64,000 bases of DNA, taken from NCBI RefSeq assembly GCF_001429285.1, contig NZ_LMJJ01000008.1:76770-140769 (forward strand). The letters are read 5' to 3'. A model generated the notes under the pieces. It did not search any database and was not told where the DNA came from. It was given only the letters and a program-made list of their open reading frames with translations. A program made the position numbers and the translations under genes. The DNA comes from Ensifer sp. Root278. GTDB lineage: Bacteria; Pseudomonadota; Alphaproteobacteria; Rhizobiales; Rhizobiaceae. Positions 8,178 through 16,831 of this stretch are shown here, piece by piece. Each line of letters opens with the position of its first letter. Within the stretch, counting starts at the first letter, position 1.

Positions 8178-8203
8178 TTAATTTTCCCGAACGGGAAAAT
8201 TAA
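8178..8203. promoter_or_regulatory. hipBA operator O2
   Basis: This is a perfect palindrome with 12-bp arms (TTAATTTTCCCG and its complement) around AA. The core TTTCCCG-N2-CGGGAAA is identical to O1. Its centre at 8190.5 is exactly 50 bases from O1. It is the longest arm of the three, so probably the highest-affinity site. Confidence 0.75.
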
Positions 8204-8232
8204 CGCGGCCGCATGATGTCTTCCGCAGATAA

Positions 8233-8248
8233 TTTCCCGATCGGTAAA
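8233..8248. promoter_or_regulatory. hipBA operator O3
   Basis: TTTCCCGATCGGTAAA has the same core with one mismatch in the right arm. Its centre at 8240.5 is again exactly 50 bases from O2. Confidence 0.65.
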
Positions 8249-8328
8249 CTCTATAGGAGGTTGGCTCGGCGCGGCCAATCGATCGATGCGGCTGAGCGGC
8301 GCTTGTGGCAATCGAGTCCGGTTTCAGG

Positions 8329-8532
8329 TCAAGCAAAGAAATTGGCACCATTCGTCGCGATCGCATCCTTCAAAGAAGCGAGAACTGCTTCGGACGTGCA
8401 ATTTGCGTCTATAGAGCGGCCGGCCGCAACGATATCAGAGATATAAGTTTCGGCGATCGGGCCGTCACGGTCGATGATTTCTTCGAATTCGGCAGGCCCT
8501 CGCCGGACGACAGGACCAACCGCAACTCTACG
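8329..8532 (-). pseudogene. Reading-frame remnant without a start codon (unknown protein C-terminus)
   Basis: Read on the minus strand, 8532 to 8329 gives about 67 sense codons ending in TGA: RRVAVGPVVRRG, then EFEEIIDRDG, then AETYISDIVAAGRSIDANC, then EAVLASLKDAIATNG, then ANFFA. Codon choice (ATC, GCC, GAC, GAA) and the alternation of helix-like segments look like genuine coding. No ATG, GTG or TTG is in frame before the frame merges into the end of the neighbouring deoxyribosyltransferase gene in another register. It may be the 3' end of a broken gene, or a product of frameshifting from that gene. I recognise no family. Confidence 0.4.
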
Positions 8533-9103
8533 CCAGGTGCCGCTTTGCGGCGATGGCCAGGCATTCCTTGAAAGCCTCGAGGTCGGTAAGGCGATCGGCC
8601 TCTGGCACTTCGCGCTTGATCAGCGCCCCCTCGCGGCGAAGGATGCCACCATCCAGCATCAGATTGTCGGCCATGTCGAAATCTTCGATGCTGAGGCCGT
8701 CGGCGCCTGCCATGCGTCCGTCGGGGCGCTGTGCAGCGTTGCCTCTGTAATGATCATTCAGGATGCGTTCGTAGTAGCTGCGCGAAGTGTTGGTATAGGC
8801 ATAGACGTGCTTGCCGCGGCCGCACATGAAGCCGAGCTCGAACACCGTGCCGACATCGGCACTGATGCCGCGAAACGGCGTCAGGTTGGCGATGATCATA
8901 TCCGAGGCGAGCATCATGCCCTCGTCCACCGCATAGATCGCAAGGCCGCGTTCATGTTTGGTGGGCGCCGGCGGGATTTCGAGATCGCCCGGCACCAGCG
9001 GCGTGAAGCCGGCCGCCCGCGCCAGCGCCGCCTTCTCCTTCTGGATCTCGACCGCATTGGGCAGAAAAACTTCCGGGCCAGCGAGATAGACTTTCACGCT
9101 CAT
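8528..9103 (-). CDS. Nucleoside 2-deoxyribosyltransferase family protein
   Basis: The product is 191 residues. VYLAGPEVFLP at the N-terminus is the nucleotide-binding motif of the family. It is followed by ASDMIIANLTPFRGISADVGTVFELGFMCGRGKHVYAYTN, which carries the conserved Asp (D in NLTPFRG...SADVGT) and the catalytic Glu of the TxxELGxA-like motif (TVFELGFM). The family moves deoxyribose between bases or hydrolyses nucleotides in salvage. Start ATG at 9103 has GAGGA upstream (minus strand). Its 3' end abuts the uncatalogued frame at 8329-8532. Confidence 0.85.
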   Translation of the reverse strand: MSVKVYLAGPEVFLPNAVEIQKEKAALARAAGFTPLVPGDLEIPPAPTKHERGLAIYAVDEGMMLASDMIIANLTPFRGISADVGTVFELGFMCGRGKHVYAYTNTSRSYYERILNDHYRGNAAQRPDGRMAGADGLSIEDFDMADNLMLDGGILRREGALIKREVPEADRLTDLEAFKECLAIAAKRHLA

Positions 9104-9319
9104 TCCTCCTCACGTCGCAAGCGGTCAATCTAGGAGAGCAACGCAGCCGCGCCTAGCTGCCGACCAAAACAAGCGCGCTTACCCACGGATTTTTCTCATC
9201 TTTTGCCAAGCCGATGTAGACGCGGCCGCCGATGTGACGTTGGTCCGGATCGCCATGGACAGAAGCGCCGGGCGTCCGCTATGTCTGGCAACCGACCTTA
9301 CGCAACGATCGAGGCACCC

Positions 9320-9763
9320 ATGTCCATCCAAGCTTTGACTACCTATGTCGGCGTCGCTCACCCCTGGATGTGCGACACGATGGGACACATGAATGTGCGC
9401 CACTACGCCGCAATGTTCGACGATGCGAGCTTCCAGCTTCTCGGCCACATCGCCGGCGTGGAGACGGAATCGGGCAGGGGGTGGGCAGACGTGCGCTCCG
9501 AGGTCGAATACAAACACGAAACCAAGGCTGGCGCGCTGATCTCCATCCGGTCGTGCGTCATCAAGCTTGGCCGCTCGTCGGTCACCTTCGAGCAGATCAT
9601 GTCCGGTACGCTCGACGGCATCGTGCATGCGGTCAACAGGACCACGACCGTACGTTTCGATCTTGAGGCACGCGCGGCCATTGCGTTGGAGCCAGACGCG
9701 CGGGCGCGCGCCGAGGCGCTCCTGTCGAGCAACGAGCCTGTACGCGCAGATCAATCGGCATAG
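9320..9763 (+). CDS. Hotdog-fold acyl-CoA thioesterase
   Basis: The product is 147 residues. The opening HPWMCDTMGHMNVRHYAAMFDDAS is the active-site helix of 4HBT-type thioesterases (D-x-x-GHMN). It is followed by the usual beta strands (VEYKHETKAGALISIRSCVIKLGRSSVTFEQIM). The ATG at 9320 places the active-site motif at the normal distance. It would hydrolyse an acyl-CoA in the cytoplasm. Known carnitine gene sets pair a thioesterase of this type with a BKACE enzyme, and a BKACE gene lies 7 kb away (16832). Its 3' end overlaps the convergent LysR gene by 13 bases. Confidence 0.8.
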   Translation: MSIQALTTYVGVAHPWMCDTMGHMNVRHYAAMFDDASFQLLGHIAGVETESGRGWADVRSEVEYKHETKAGALISIRSCVIKLGRSSVTFEQIMSGTLDGIVHAVNRTTTVRFDLEARAAIALEPDARARAEALLSSNEPVRADQSA

Positions 9764-10710
9764 ACGCGTTCTTCAACCGGCGTTTCTGCGATCAGCGTCT
9801 GCAAACCGGCGATCAGCGCCTTCTCGGCCCGGTTGATCGCTTTCTCCGGGTTCGTCAGCATGAAGATGTCGATGGCGGGCGGATTGTCATAGGGTGGCAG
9901 GCGCCACAGGAGCCCGTCCGCCACATCGCGGCGGGCGACATGCAGCGGTAGCGAGCCGACGCCGAGACCGGCGAGCGTCATCCGGCGCACCTCTTCGAGA
10001 CTTGACGAAACCCCGACGACATTGGCGTTTAGCTTGGCTTCGCTGCGAAGCAGCGCCACAGGCCGAAGCGCGTCGGCGATATGGTCGGTATGGAAGGAAA
10101 CCGACGTCTCGCCCTTGAGGTCGGCAAGCTTCAATCCGTCCCTGCCGAACAACCGGTGGTGCGGGCCGCAGAAAAAGCCGAAAAACTCCCGGAAGACCAT
10201 CAGATAGTCGAGCGCCGGATCCCGGACACTGACAAGACAAAGACCGAAGGAGGCACGCTTCTCCCGCACCTGGCGCGTGACCTCGCCGCTCGGCCCGACG
10301 TTGATCGTCAGCGTGGCGCGCGGATAGCTACGGTGAAACTCCATCAGCGCCCGGTCGAAGATCGGTGAGACCACGTGGCTTGCAACCGCGATCGTCACGT
10401 GGCCGGTGACGTCGTCACTGACGCCGCGCACGAGTTGCGGCAGCTGCGAGATCGTGCCGAAGACTTCCACGCTCTGCTCATAAAGCAACTGTCCGACTTC
10501 TGTGAGATCGAAACGCGTCGCGTCACGTTCGACGAGCCGGCGTCCAACGCGGTCTTCCAGCCGTCGAAGCGCGTTGCTGACGCTCGGTTGCTTGAGGTTC
10601 AGCCGCTCGGCCGCGCGCGTGATGCTTTTCACCTCGGCAATCACCACGAAGGTGCGCAGCAGGTTCCAGTCGAGCTCCCAGACGAGCCGTTCCAATCGCG
10701 GTGATGCCAT
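9751..10710 (-). CDS. LysR-type regulator of the adjacent catabolic operon (inferred)
   Basis: The product is 319 residues. The winged helix LDWNLLRTFVVIAEVKSITRAAERLNLKQPSVSNALRRLEDRVGRRLVER is followed by a full effector domain (VTGHVTIAVASHVVSPIFDRALMEFHRSYPRATL). It is divergent from the amino-acid ABC operon with 142 bases between the start codons, where a TTGCGCAA palindrome (10746-10753) lies. The divergent layout makes it the probable regulator of the operon 10853-19398. The effector is unknown. Confidence 0.88.
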   Translation of the reverse strand: MASPRLERLVWELDWNLLRTFVVIAEVKSITRAAERLNLKQPSVSNALRRLEDRVGRRLVERDATRFDLTEVGQLLYEQSVEVFGTISQLPQLVRGVSDDVTGHVTIAVASHVVSPIFDRALMEFHRSYPRATLTINVGPSGEVTRQVREKRASFGLCLVSVRDPALDYLMVFREFFGFFCGPHHRLFGRDGLKLADLKGETSVSFHTDHIADALRPVALLRSEAKLNANVVGVSSSLEEVRRMTLAGLGVGSLPLHVARRDVADGLLWRLPPYDNPPAIDIFMLTNPEKAINRAEKALIAGLQTLIAETPVEERVYAD

Positions 10711-10852
10711 TCCTGAAATCTATGCCTTCTATTTCCATTATCTATTTGCGCAATGCTGAAGCAGAAGCAATCATGAAATTCGGAAGGCGCCCCTTGCCAA
10801 TCCCAAGCGCACAAGAAGGCGCGCCCCAATACAGAGGAACAAGGAACATTTC

Positions 10853-11635
10853 ATGAAGACCCTATTCTCCGGCCTCTTGGCCGCGACGCTCACCATTGCT
10901 GCGACTTTTTCCGCCGTCTCGGCTCGGGCTGACGACCTGGAGAACGTCAAGTCCGCCGGCGAACTGAAGATCGCCATGTCGGGCCAGTACCCGCCCTTCA
11001 ATTTCGTCAATGAAGAAAACCAGGTCGTTGGTTTCGACGCCTCGATCGGCCAGGCAATTGCCGAGCGCGTCGGCGTCAAGGGCACGCTGGTGACCACTGC
11101 CTGGGACGGCATCATCGCCGGCCTGCTTGCCAACAAATACGACACCATCGTCGGCTCGATGACGATTACCCCGGAGCGGGAGAAGGTCGTCGACTTCGTC
11201 GGCCCCTATTACCATGCCGGCCGCGCCGTCTTCGTCAGCGAAGCATCTGGTGTCCAGAAGCTCGACGAACTCAAGGGCAAGACGCTTGGCGTCACGCTCG
11301 GCGAAACCCATGAGAAATGGGCGCGCGAGCAGGGCGGCTGGGACGTTCGCACCTACAAGGGCCTGCCGGAACTGCTGATGGAACTGAAGAGCGGCCGCGT
11401 TGATGCGATTGTCGTCGACAACATTCCCGTCATGGTCGCCGTCAAGGAAACCGGCGAGAAGGTCCGTCGTCTCGAAACGCCGGATATCGAAGGCGGCAGC
11501 GTCGCGATCGGCATTGCCATCCGCAAGAACAATCCGGAGCTGAAGGCTGCGATGCAGAAGGCGCTCGAGGACATGCTGGCCGACGGCTCCTACGAGAAGA
11601 TCGCCATGCAATGGGTCGGCAGCGACATCCGCTGA
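10853..11635 (+). CDS. Polar amino-acid ABC transporter, periplasmic binding protein
   Basis: The product is 260 residues, typical of family 3 binding proteins. The signal peptide is residues 1-25 (ending VSARA-DD). The core shows LKIAMSGQYPPFNFVNEENQVVGFDASIGQAIAERVG, IIAGLLANKYDTIVGSMTITPEREKVVDFVGPYY and LKSGRVDAIVVDNIPV, the standard ligand-binding pattern for amino acids or related amines. A strong ribosome binding site (AAGGAA) precedes the ATG. First gene of the operon that continues to 19398. Confidence 0.93.
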   Translation: MKTLFSGLLAATLTIAATFSAVSARADDLENVKSAGELKIAMSGQYPPFNFVNEENQVVGFDASIGQAIAERVGVKGTLVTTAWDGIIAGLLANKYDTIVGSMTITPEREKVVDFVGPYYHAGRAVFVSEASGVQKLDELKGKTLGVTLGETHEKWAREQGGWDVRTYKGLPELLMELKSGRVDAIVVDNIPVMVAVKETGEKVRRLETPDIEGGSVAIGIAIRKNNPELKAAMQKALEDMLADGSYEKIAMQWVGSDIR

Positions 11636-11712
11636 TCCCCACCCTTACCATCTCTCCGGCCGCCATGTAAGCCGCGGCCGGAGGTCACGAGTTTGCCTTC
11701 CGGAGTTTTCCC

Positions 11713-12360
11713 ATGGACGTTTCGCTGGTGCAGCGCGTCTTCCCGTTTTTCGTGGAAGCCGCGTGGATCACGATCGAGATCTCGGTACTTGCGCTTGCGC
11801 TTGGCCTCGTGGTTGCGTTCCTGATATCGGCTGCAAAGATGTCGCGCTCGTTCCTTTTGCGCGCCTTCGGCACCGCCTATGTCAGCCTGTTTCGCGGCAC
11901 GCCCTGCCTCATCCAGCTTTTCGTGCTCTACTTCGGTGGCCCGCAGATCGGTATCAATCTGGAGCCCTTTGCTGCCGGCGTCATCGGCCTCGGCCTCAAC
12001 ATCGGCGCCTACATGGCAGAATCCATCCGCGGCGCCATCCTGTCGGTTGACCGTGGGCAAACGGAAGCCGCCCGCTCGATCGGCTTCAGCCGGTTCCAGA
12101 CCATGCGCAAGGTCGTGTTGCCGCAAGCCGCGCGTCTCATGATCCGCCCGCTCGGCGTCAATGCCGTGGCGCTCGTCAAGGGATCGGCGCTGGTCTCGAC
12201 GATCTCGGTGGTCGAACTCACCTACACGGCGCAGCGCTATATCGGTTCGACCTACAAGCCGTTCGAGATCTTCGGCGTGGCCGCCGTGCTCTACATGCTC
12301 ATCGTCTATGTCGTCGCGCGGATCGTCGATCTGCTTGATCGACGCTACGCCATAGCCTGA
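11713..12360 (+). CDS. Polar amino-acid ABC transporter permease
   Basis: The product is 215 residues with about five membrane helices ([23 protein letters not shown] at the start). It carries the HisMQ-type coupling motif [31 protein letters not shown] near the cytoplasmic loop and [17 protein letters not shown], typical of this family. It pairs with the permease at 12375 as a heterodimer. Confidence 0.92.
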   Translation: MDVSLVQRVFPFFVEAAWITIEISVLALALGLVVAFLISAAKMSRSFLLRAFGTAYVSLFRGTPCLIQLFVLYFGGPQIGINLEPFAAGVIGLGLNIGAYMAESIRGAILSVDRGQTEAARSIGFSRFQTMRKVVLPQAARLMIRPLGVNAVALVKGSALVSTISVVELTYTAQRYIGSTYKPFEIFGVAAVLYMLIVYVVARIVDLLDRRYAIA

Positions 12361-12374
12361 GGGAGGAGCGCCAT

Positions 12375-13034
12375 ATGCAAGGTCTCGATTTCAGCGTCGT
12401 TCCACCCTATGCCGATATCCTCTGGATGGGTGTCTGGTGGACCGTCGTTCTGACCATTTCCGCCGCCGCAATCAGCTTCGTCTTCGGTATAGTATTCGCC
12501 CTTGTCGTGCTCTACGCACCGAAGTCGGTGGCCCTCCCGGTGCGCGGTTTCATGTGGCTGTTCATGGGCACGCCGCTGCTCCTGCAACTGTTCCTGATCT
12601 ATTACGGGCTCGGGCAGTTGGGCCTCAAGATCCCTGCCTTGATCGCCGGCATCATCGGTCTCGGCCTGCACTTTGCCGTCTACAATGCCGATATCCTTCG
12701 CGCCGGTATCGTGGCCGTCGATCCCGGCCAGACGGAGGGCGCGCGCAGCCTCGGCTTCGGCCGCATGCAGACGCTGCGCTACTTCATCGTGCCGCAGGCG
12801 ATCCGCAACACCATTCCCGCCATGGGCAACAACCTGATCGTGCTTCTGAAGGAATCGTCCCTCGTCTCGATCATCGGCATTGCCGAACTGGTGCACGCAG
12901 CACAGCTCGCGATCAGCGAGACATTCCGGCCGTTCGAATTCTACATCACGGTTGCCGCTCTTTATTACATCCTCAATCTCGTCCTCGAAGCGGGTCTGCG
13001 CCAGGTCGAAAAGAACGTGGAGGTCTCCCGATGA
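12375..13034 (+). CDS. Polar amino-acid ABC transporter permease
   Basis: The product is 219 residues with the same fold as the preceding gene. Helices begin with [47 protein letters not shown] and [32 protein letters not shown] are the conserved family segments. The ribosome binding site GGGAGGAG precedes the ATG. It overlaps the ATPase gene by four bases. Confidence 0.92.
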   Translation: MQGLDFSVVPPYADILWMGVWWTVVLTISAAAISFVFGIVFALVVLYAPKSVALPVRGFMWLFMGTPLLLQLFLIYYGLGQLGLKIPALIAGIIGLGLHFAVYNADILRAGIVAVDPGQTEGARSLGFGRMQTLRYFIVPQAIRNTIPAMGNNLIVLLKESSLVSIIGIAELVHAAQLAISETFRPFEFYITVAALYYILNLVLEAGLRQVEKNVEVSR

Positions 13035-13795
13035 CCGCTCAGAAACCCATGGTCGAAGTGAAGGGCGCCCGCAAAAACTACGGCGCGCTGGAGGTCCTGA
13101 AGGGCATCGACCTCTCCGTTGCCCGAGGACAGATCGTCGCGATCATCGGCCCGAGCGGGTCGGGCAAGAGCACGCTGTTGCGGTCGATCAACCACCTGGA
13201 GACGCTGAATGGCGGCGAGGTCTGGCTCGATGGCGTAAAGGTCAATCAGAGCCTGAAGGGCCAGGCCTTCGAGCGGCACATCAATGCGGTGCGCCAGCAG
13301 ATGGGCATGGTGTTCCAGCACTTCAATCTGTTTCCGCACCTGACCGTCCTGCAGAACATCACCATGGGCCCGATCATCCTGAAGGGCATGGGCAAGGCTG
13401 CGGCGCGTGAGCTCGCCATCGAGCTTCTGTCGAAGGTGGGGCTCAAGGATAAGGTCGATGCCTTTCCGTCACGGCTTTCCGGTGGACAGAAGCAGCGCGT
13501 GGCGATCGCTCGCGCGCTCGCAATGCAGCCGAAGGTAATGCTCTTCGACGAAGCGACCTCGGCGCTCGATCCGGAACTGGTCGACGAGGTGAACGCCGTC
13601 ATGAAACAGCTCGCTGCCGAGCACATGACCATGCTGATCGTCACCCACGAGATGCGCTTTGCCGGCGAGGTCGCCGATCGCGTGCTGTTCATGGATGGCG
13701 GGGTCGTCGTCGAGCAAGGGGCGCCGAGCGAGATCTTCCGCCAGCCGACGCAGGAGCGCACCCGGGCGTTCCTCAAGAAATACCTGGCAGCGTGA
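13031..13795 (+). CDS. Polar amino-acid ABC transporter ATP-binding protein
   Basis: The product is 254 residues. Walker A is GPSGSGKST, the signature is [20 protein letters not shown], Walker B is [19 protein letters not shown] with the catalytic Glu, and the H-loop is IVTHEM. The ATG at 13031 overlaps the permease stop (ATGA), so the longer frame upstream is not used. It energises uptake by the two permeases. The DEATS in place of the usual DEPTS is a minor variation. Confidence 0.94.
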   Translation: MTAQKPMVEVKGARKNYGALEVLKGIDLSVARGQIVAIIGPSGSGKSTLLRSINHLETLNGGEVWLDGVKVNQSLKGQAFERHINAVRQQMGMVFQHFNLFPHLTVLQNITMGPIILKGMGKAAARELAIELLSKVGLKDKVDAFPSRLSGGQKQRVAIARALAMQPKVMLFDEATSALDPELVDEVNAVMKQLAAEHMTMLIVTHEMRFAGEVADRVLFMDGGVVVEQGAPSEIFRQPTQERTRAFLKKYLAA

Positions 13796-15441
13796 TGGGT
13801 GCCGCGATGGACAAAAGCAATCAGTATCCCGATTTCGGCCTGACGCCGGAACAGCGCCGCGAGGCGGTGCTCGGTCACTATTACGAATATCCGGGCATGG
13901 ACGGTGAGCGCGGCGGGATCTGGTGCTACACCGACGCCTATGCCTATCCGTCCGGTGCCACCGCGCGGCTACAAGTGAGCTCTTCAGCTTCACGGTTCTC
14001 GCTCGAAATTACGCGCGATGGAGCGACAGAGACGACGGTTTTCAAGCGCGACGCGCTCGATGCGCGCTGGCAGGAAACGCCGGACCAATGTTCGGTCATC
14101 GGCTGCGGCTGGGAAACGTGCTTCGAATTCAAGATTGCCGAAGACTGGCCGTCCGGCGCTTACCGCATCACGCTGAGAGCCGAGGGCAGGGATGGCGCGC
14201 CGATCCATTGCCACCATCTCTTCATCGTGCGGCCACTCGCCGGTCGCAAGCCGGGCCGGGTGCTGCAGGTGGCGGCCACCGGCTCCTGGACCTCGTATAA
14301 CACCTGGGGCGGCTCCAACCACTACCAGGGCATTACGGGACCCAATCGCGATCAATACGCGACGACGGTCAGCATCGAGCGCCCTTTCTGCCGCGGCTTC
14401 GTCGTGCTGCCCCAGGATGCTCCACGGGTGCCCTTGGAAATCTATGCGCCGATGGCGGTTGCCCCGCGCTATCCGCACATGGAATGGGCCTATGCCAACG
14501 GCTATTCCAAGAAATATGCCTCGTCCGGCTGGGCGAGCTATGACAGCCACTTCTTCCGCTGGGCGGAACGTCAAGGTTATGCCGTCGATCTCGCCAGCCA
14601 GCACGAGCTTCATTTCAACCCGGAGATCCTCGACGGCTACGATTGCGTCGTCTTCGTCGGCCATGACGAATACTGGACCTGGGAAATGCGCGATGCGGTC
14701 GACAACTATGTCGAACGCGGCGGAAAGGCGGCGCGCTTTGCCGGCAACTTCATGTGGCAGACGCGCCTCGAAGACGGCGGCAAGCGCCAGGTTTGCTACA
14801 AATACCGCTCACGGGCCGAAGACCCAGCCTATCGCTCGACAGATCCGACGCGCACCAGCGGCTCCTGGGAAGCGGCCGAGATCGGCCGGCCTGGGGCGGC
14901 GACATTTGGGCTCAACGCCACCCGCGGCCTTTACGTCGGCTGGGGCGGTTGCGCCCCGCGTGGTGCGCGGGGCTTCCCGGTCTATCGGCCCGAGCATTGG
15001 GCCTTCTCCGGAACGGGCATCTATTACGGTGATATCCTCGGTTCGGAAGGCCATGCGTTTGGTTACGAGGTTGATGGCCTCGACTATATTATCCGTAACG
15101 GCCTGCCGGAGCCGACGGAGGACAGCGGCGCGCCCGAGGGCCTCGAAATCCTCGCGCTCGGCATGTCGTCGCTGAAGGAAGAAAGCGCCGACATTCCGGC
15201 GGACGACCAATTCCTTTCCGATGCCGACGCGAAATTCGTCGCCGAAACGCTGATCGGCGACACTGCCCCTGCGGCCGTCGAACGCGTCAAGCGCGGCTGT
15301 GGCATGATCGTCAATTTCCCGCGCGGCAAAGGCGAGGTGTTCCACGCCGGAAGCTGCGAATGGGTGGCGGCCCTCAAGCGCGGTGACGCGATGGTCGAGC
15401 GCGTCACCGCTAATGTTCTCAATCACTATCTCACTCGCTGA
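13795..15441 (+). CDS. N,N-dimethylformamidase large-subunit-like hydrolase
   Basis: The product is about 548 residues. It lacks a signal peptide. An N-terminal beta-rich domain (GERGGIWCYTDAYAYPSGATARLQVSS) precedes the conserved core QVAATGSWTSYNTWGGSNHYQG and FVGHDEYWTWEMRDAVDNYVERGG (about residues 287-311), whose His/Asp/Glu/Tyr residues fit the iron site region of dimethylformamidase. The C-terminal motif is HAGSCEWVAALKRGD. The family's best-known member splits an amide of dimethylformamide, but that enzyme's large subunit is longer and works with a small subunit, which is absent here. It probably acts on another amide or formamide. The start is ambiguous among GTG 13792, ATG 13795 and ATG 13807. 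Confidence 0.75.
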   Translation: MGAAMDKSNQYPDFGLTPEQRREAVLGHYYEYPGMDGERGGIWCYTDAYAYPSGATARLQVSSSASRFSLEITRDGATETTVFKRDALDARWQETPDQCSVIGCGWETCFEFKIAEDWPSGAYRITLRAEGRDGAPIHCHHLFIVRPLAGRKPGRVLQVAATGSWTSYNTWGGSNHYQGITGPNRDQYATTVSIERPFCRGFVVLPQDAPRVPLEIYAPMAVAPRYPHMEWAYANGYSKKYASSGWASYDSHFFRWAERQGYAVDLASQHELHFNPEILDGYDCVVFVGHDEYWTWEMRDAVDNYVERGGKAARFAGNFMWQTRLEDGGKRQVCYKYRSRAEDPAYRSTDPTRTSGSWEAAEIGRPGAATFGLNATRGLYVGWGGCAPRGARGFPVYRPEHWAFSGTGIYYGDILGSEGHAFGYEVDGLDYIIRNGLPEPTEDSGAPEGLEILALGMSSLKEESADIPADDQFLSDADAKFVAETLIGDTAPAAVERVKRGCGMIVNFPRGKGEVFHAGSCEWVAALKRGDAMVERVTANVLNHYLTR

Positions 15442-15453
15442 CAGAGATTTGCC

Positions 15454-16821
15454 ATGCTCAAGACGACAGCTTCCAACGAACGACCTGCCTCGCATCTCTT
15501 CTACCAGTCGCGCTTGCGCCGGCCGCTGGTCGATCGGGCCGAAGGCATCTATCTCTGGGACCAGGACGGACGCCGGGTAATCGACGGCTCAAGCGGCGCC
15601 ATGGTGGTCAATATCGGCCACGGCAACCGCAATGTGCTCGACGCCATGAAGAGCCAGATGGACCGCGTCACCTTCGCCTACCGCCTGCACTTTGAAAACG
15701 AGCCGGCCGAAGATCTGGCCCGCCGCGCGGCGGAAAAGCTGCCGGAGGGCATGGACAAGATCTTCTTCGTTTCCGGTGGCTCGGAAGCAGTCGAATCCTG
15801 CCTCAAGCTCGCGCGGCAATGGGCCGTCGCGACCGGTCAGAAGGACCGCTGGAAGGTGATCTCGCGCTTTCCGTCCTACCATGGCGGCACGCTCGGGGCG
15901 CTGGCAGTCACCGGTTATGCGGCGCTCTCCGATCCTTTCTCGCCGATGATGCGCGAAATGCCGAAGGTGCCTGCGCCGACCGCCTATCTCGATCGGGACA
16001 ACCTGACGATGGAGCAGCGCGGCATCAAATATGCCGACATGCTGGAGGAGAAGATCCAGGCGGAAGGCCCGCAGAGCGTGCTCGCCTTCATCATGGAGCC
16101 GATCGGCGGCGCTTCCACCGGCGCGCTCGTGGCACCCGACAGCTACTATCCGCGCATTCGCGAGATCTGCGACAAGTACGGCATCCTATTGATCCATGAC
16201 GAGGTCATGAGTGGTGCTGGCCGCACCGGAAAATTCCTCGGCGGCGACCACTGGAATTGCCGCCCGGATCTGATCGCCCTGTCGAAGGGCTTTGCTTCGG
16301 GCTACTGCCCCCTTGGTGCCATGGCCGCACCGTCGCGGATCGTTCAGCCGGTGCTCGACGCCGGTGGGTTCCAGCACGGCTTCACCTATGCAGGCAATCC
16401 GCTCGCTTGCGCCGCTGGTCTCGCCGTTCTCGACGAAATCGATCGGCTTGGCCTGATCGATAATGCCGCTGCCATGGGCGATGCTTTGAAAGCTGAACTC
16501 GTGGCGCTCTCCAATCGGTTCCCCTTCATCGGCGACGTGCGCGGCAAGGGACTGCTGCTCGCGGCCGAGTTCGTCTCCGATCGTGAGAGCATGAGGCCGT
16601 TGCCGAAGGAGTTGAATGCGCACCAGCGCATGGTCGATCTCGCCTATGAGCGCGGCCTGATCATCTATTCACGGCGTACGCGCGGCGGTGTGGAGGGCGA
16701 CCATTTCCTCGTCTGCCCGCCGATGATCATCACCCGTGAGCAGATCGGCGAGATCGTCGCCATCCTTGGCGACGTACTCGAAGTGCTCGCCGAAGAACTC
16801 AATCTTCCCGTCAACCGCTGA
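15454..16821 (+). CDS. Class III aminotransferase (PLP)
   Basis: The product is 455 residues, normal for the omega-amino acid:pyruvate family. Key parts seen: FVSGGSEAVESCLKLARQ (cofactor phosphate site), SYHGGTLGALAVTGY, the PLP Asp in ILLIHDEVMSGAGRTGKF, the PLP Lys in LIALSKGFASGYCPLGA, and QHGFTYAGNPLACAAG. It would remove a terminal or beta amino group to give an aldehyde or beta-keto acid. The gene starts 12 bases after the hydrolase gene and ends 10 bases before the BKACE gene. That is consistent with making a beta-keto acid for the next enzyme. Confidence 0.92.
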   Translation: MLKTTASNERPASHLFYQSRLRRPLVDRAEGIYLWDQDGRRVIDGSSGAMVVNIGHGNRNVLDAMKSQMDRVTFAYRLHFENEPAEDLARRAAEKLPEGMDKIFFVSGGSEAVESCLKLARQWAVATGQKDRWKVISRFPSYHGGTLGALAVTGYAALSDPFSPMMREMPKVPAPTAYLDRDNLTMEQRGIKYADMLEEKIQAEGPQSVLAFIMEPIGGASTGALVAPDSYYPRIREICDKYGILLIHDEVMSGAGRTGKFLGGDHWNCRPDLIALSKGFASGYCPLGAMAAPSRIVQPVLDAGGFQHGFTYAGNPLACAAGLAVLDEIDRLGLIDNAAAMGDALKAELVALSNRFPFIGDVRGKGLLLAAEFVSDRESMRPLPKELNAHQRMVDLAYERGLIIYSRRTRGGVEGDHFLVCPPMIITREQIGEIVAILGDVLEVLAEELNLPVNR

Positions 16822-16831
16822 GGGCTCGACC

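Noticed and set aside
10746-10753. TTGCGCAA palindrome in the LysR/operon intergenic region as a LysR site
   Set aside because: Too short on its own, and the usual T-N11-A with flanking pairing was not clear.
12437-13030. Upstream extension of the amino-acid ABC ATPase frame
   Set aside because: It lies inside the permease gene in another frame and has shadow composition; the ATPase starts at 13031 with the usual ATGA overlap.
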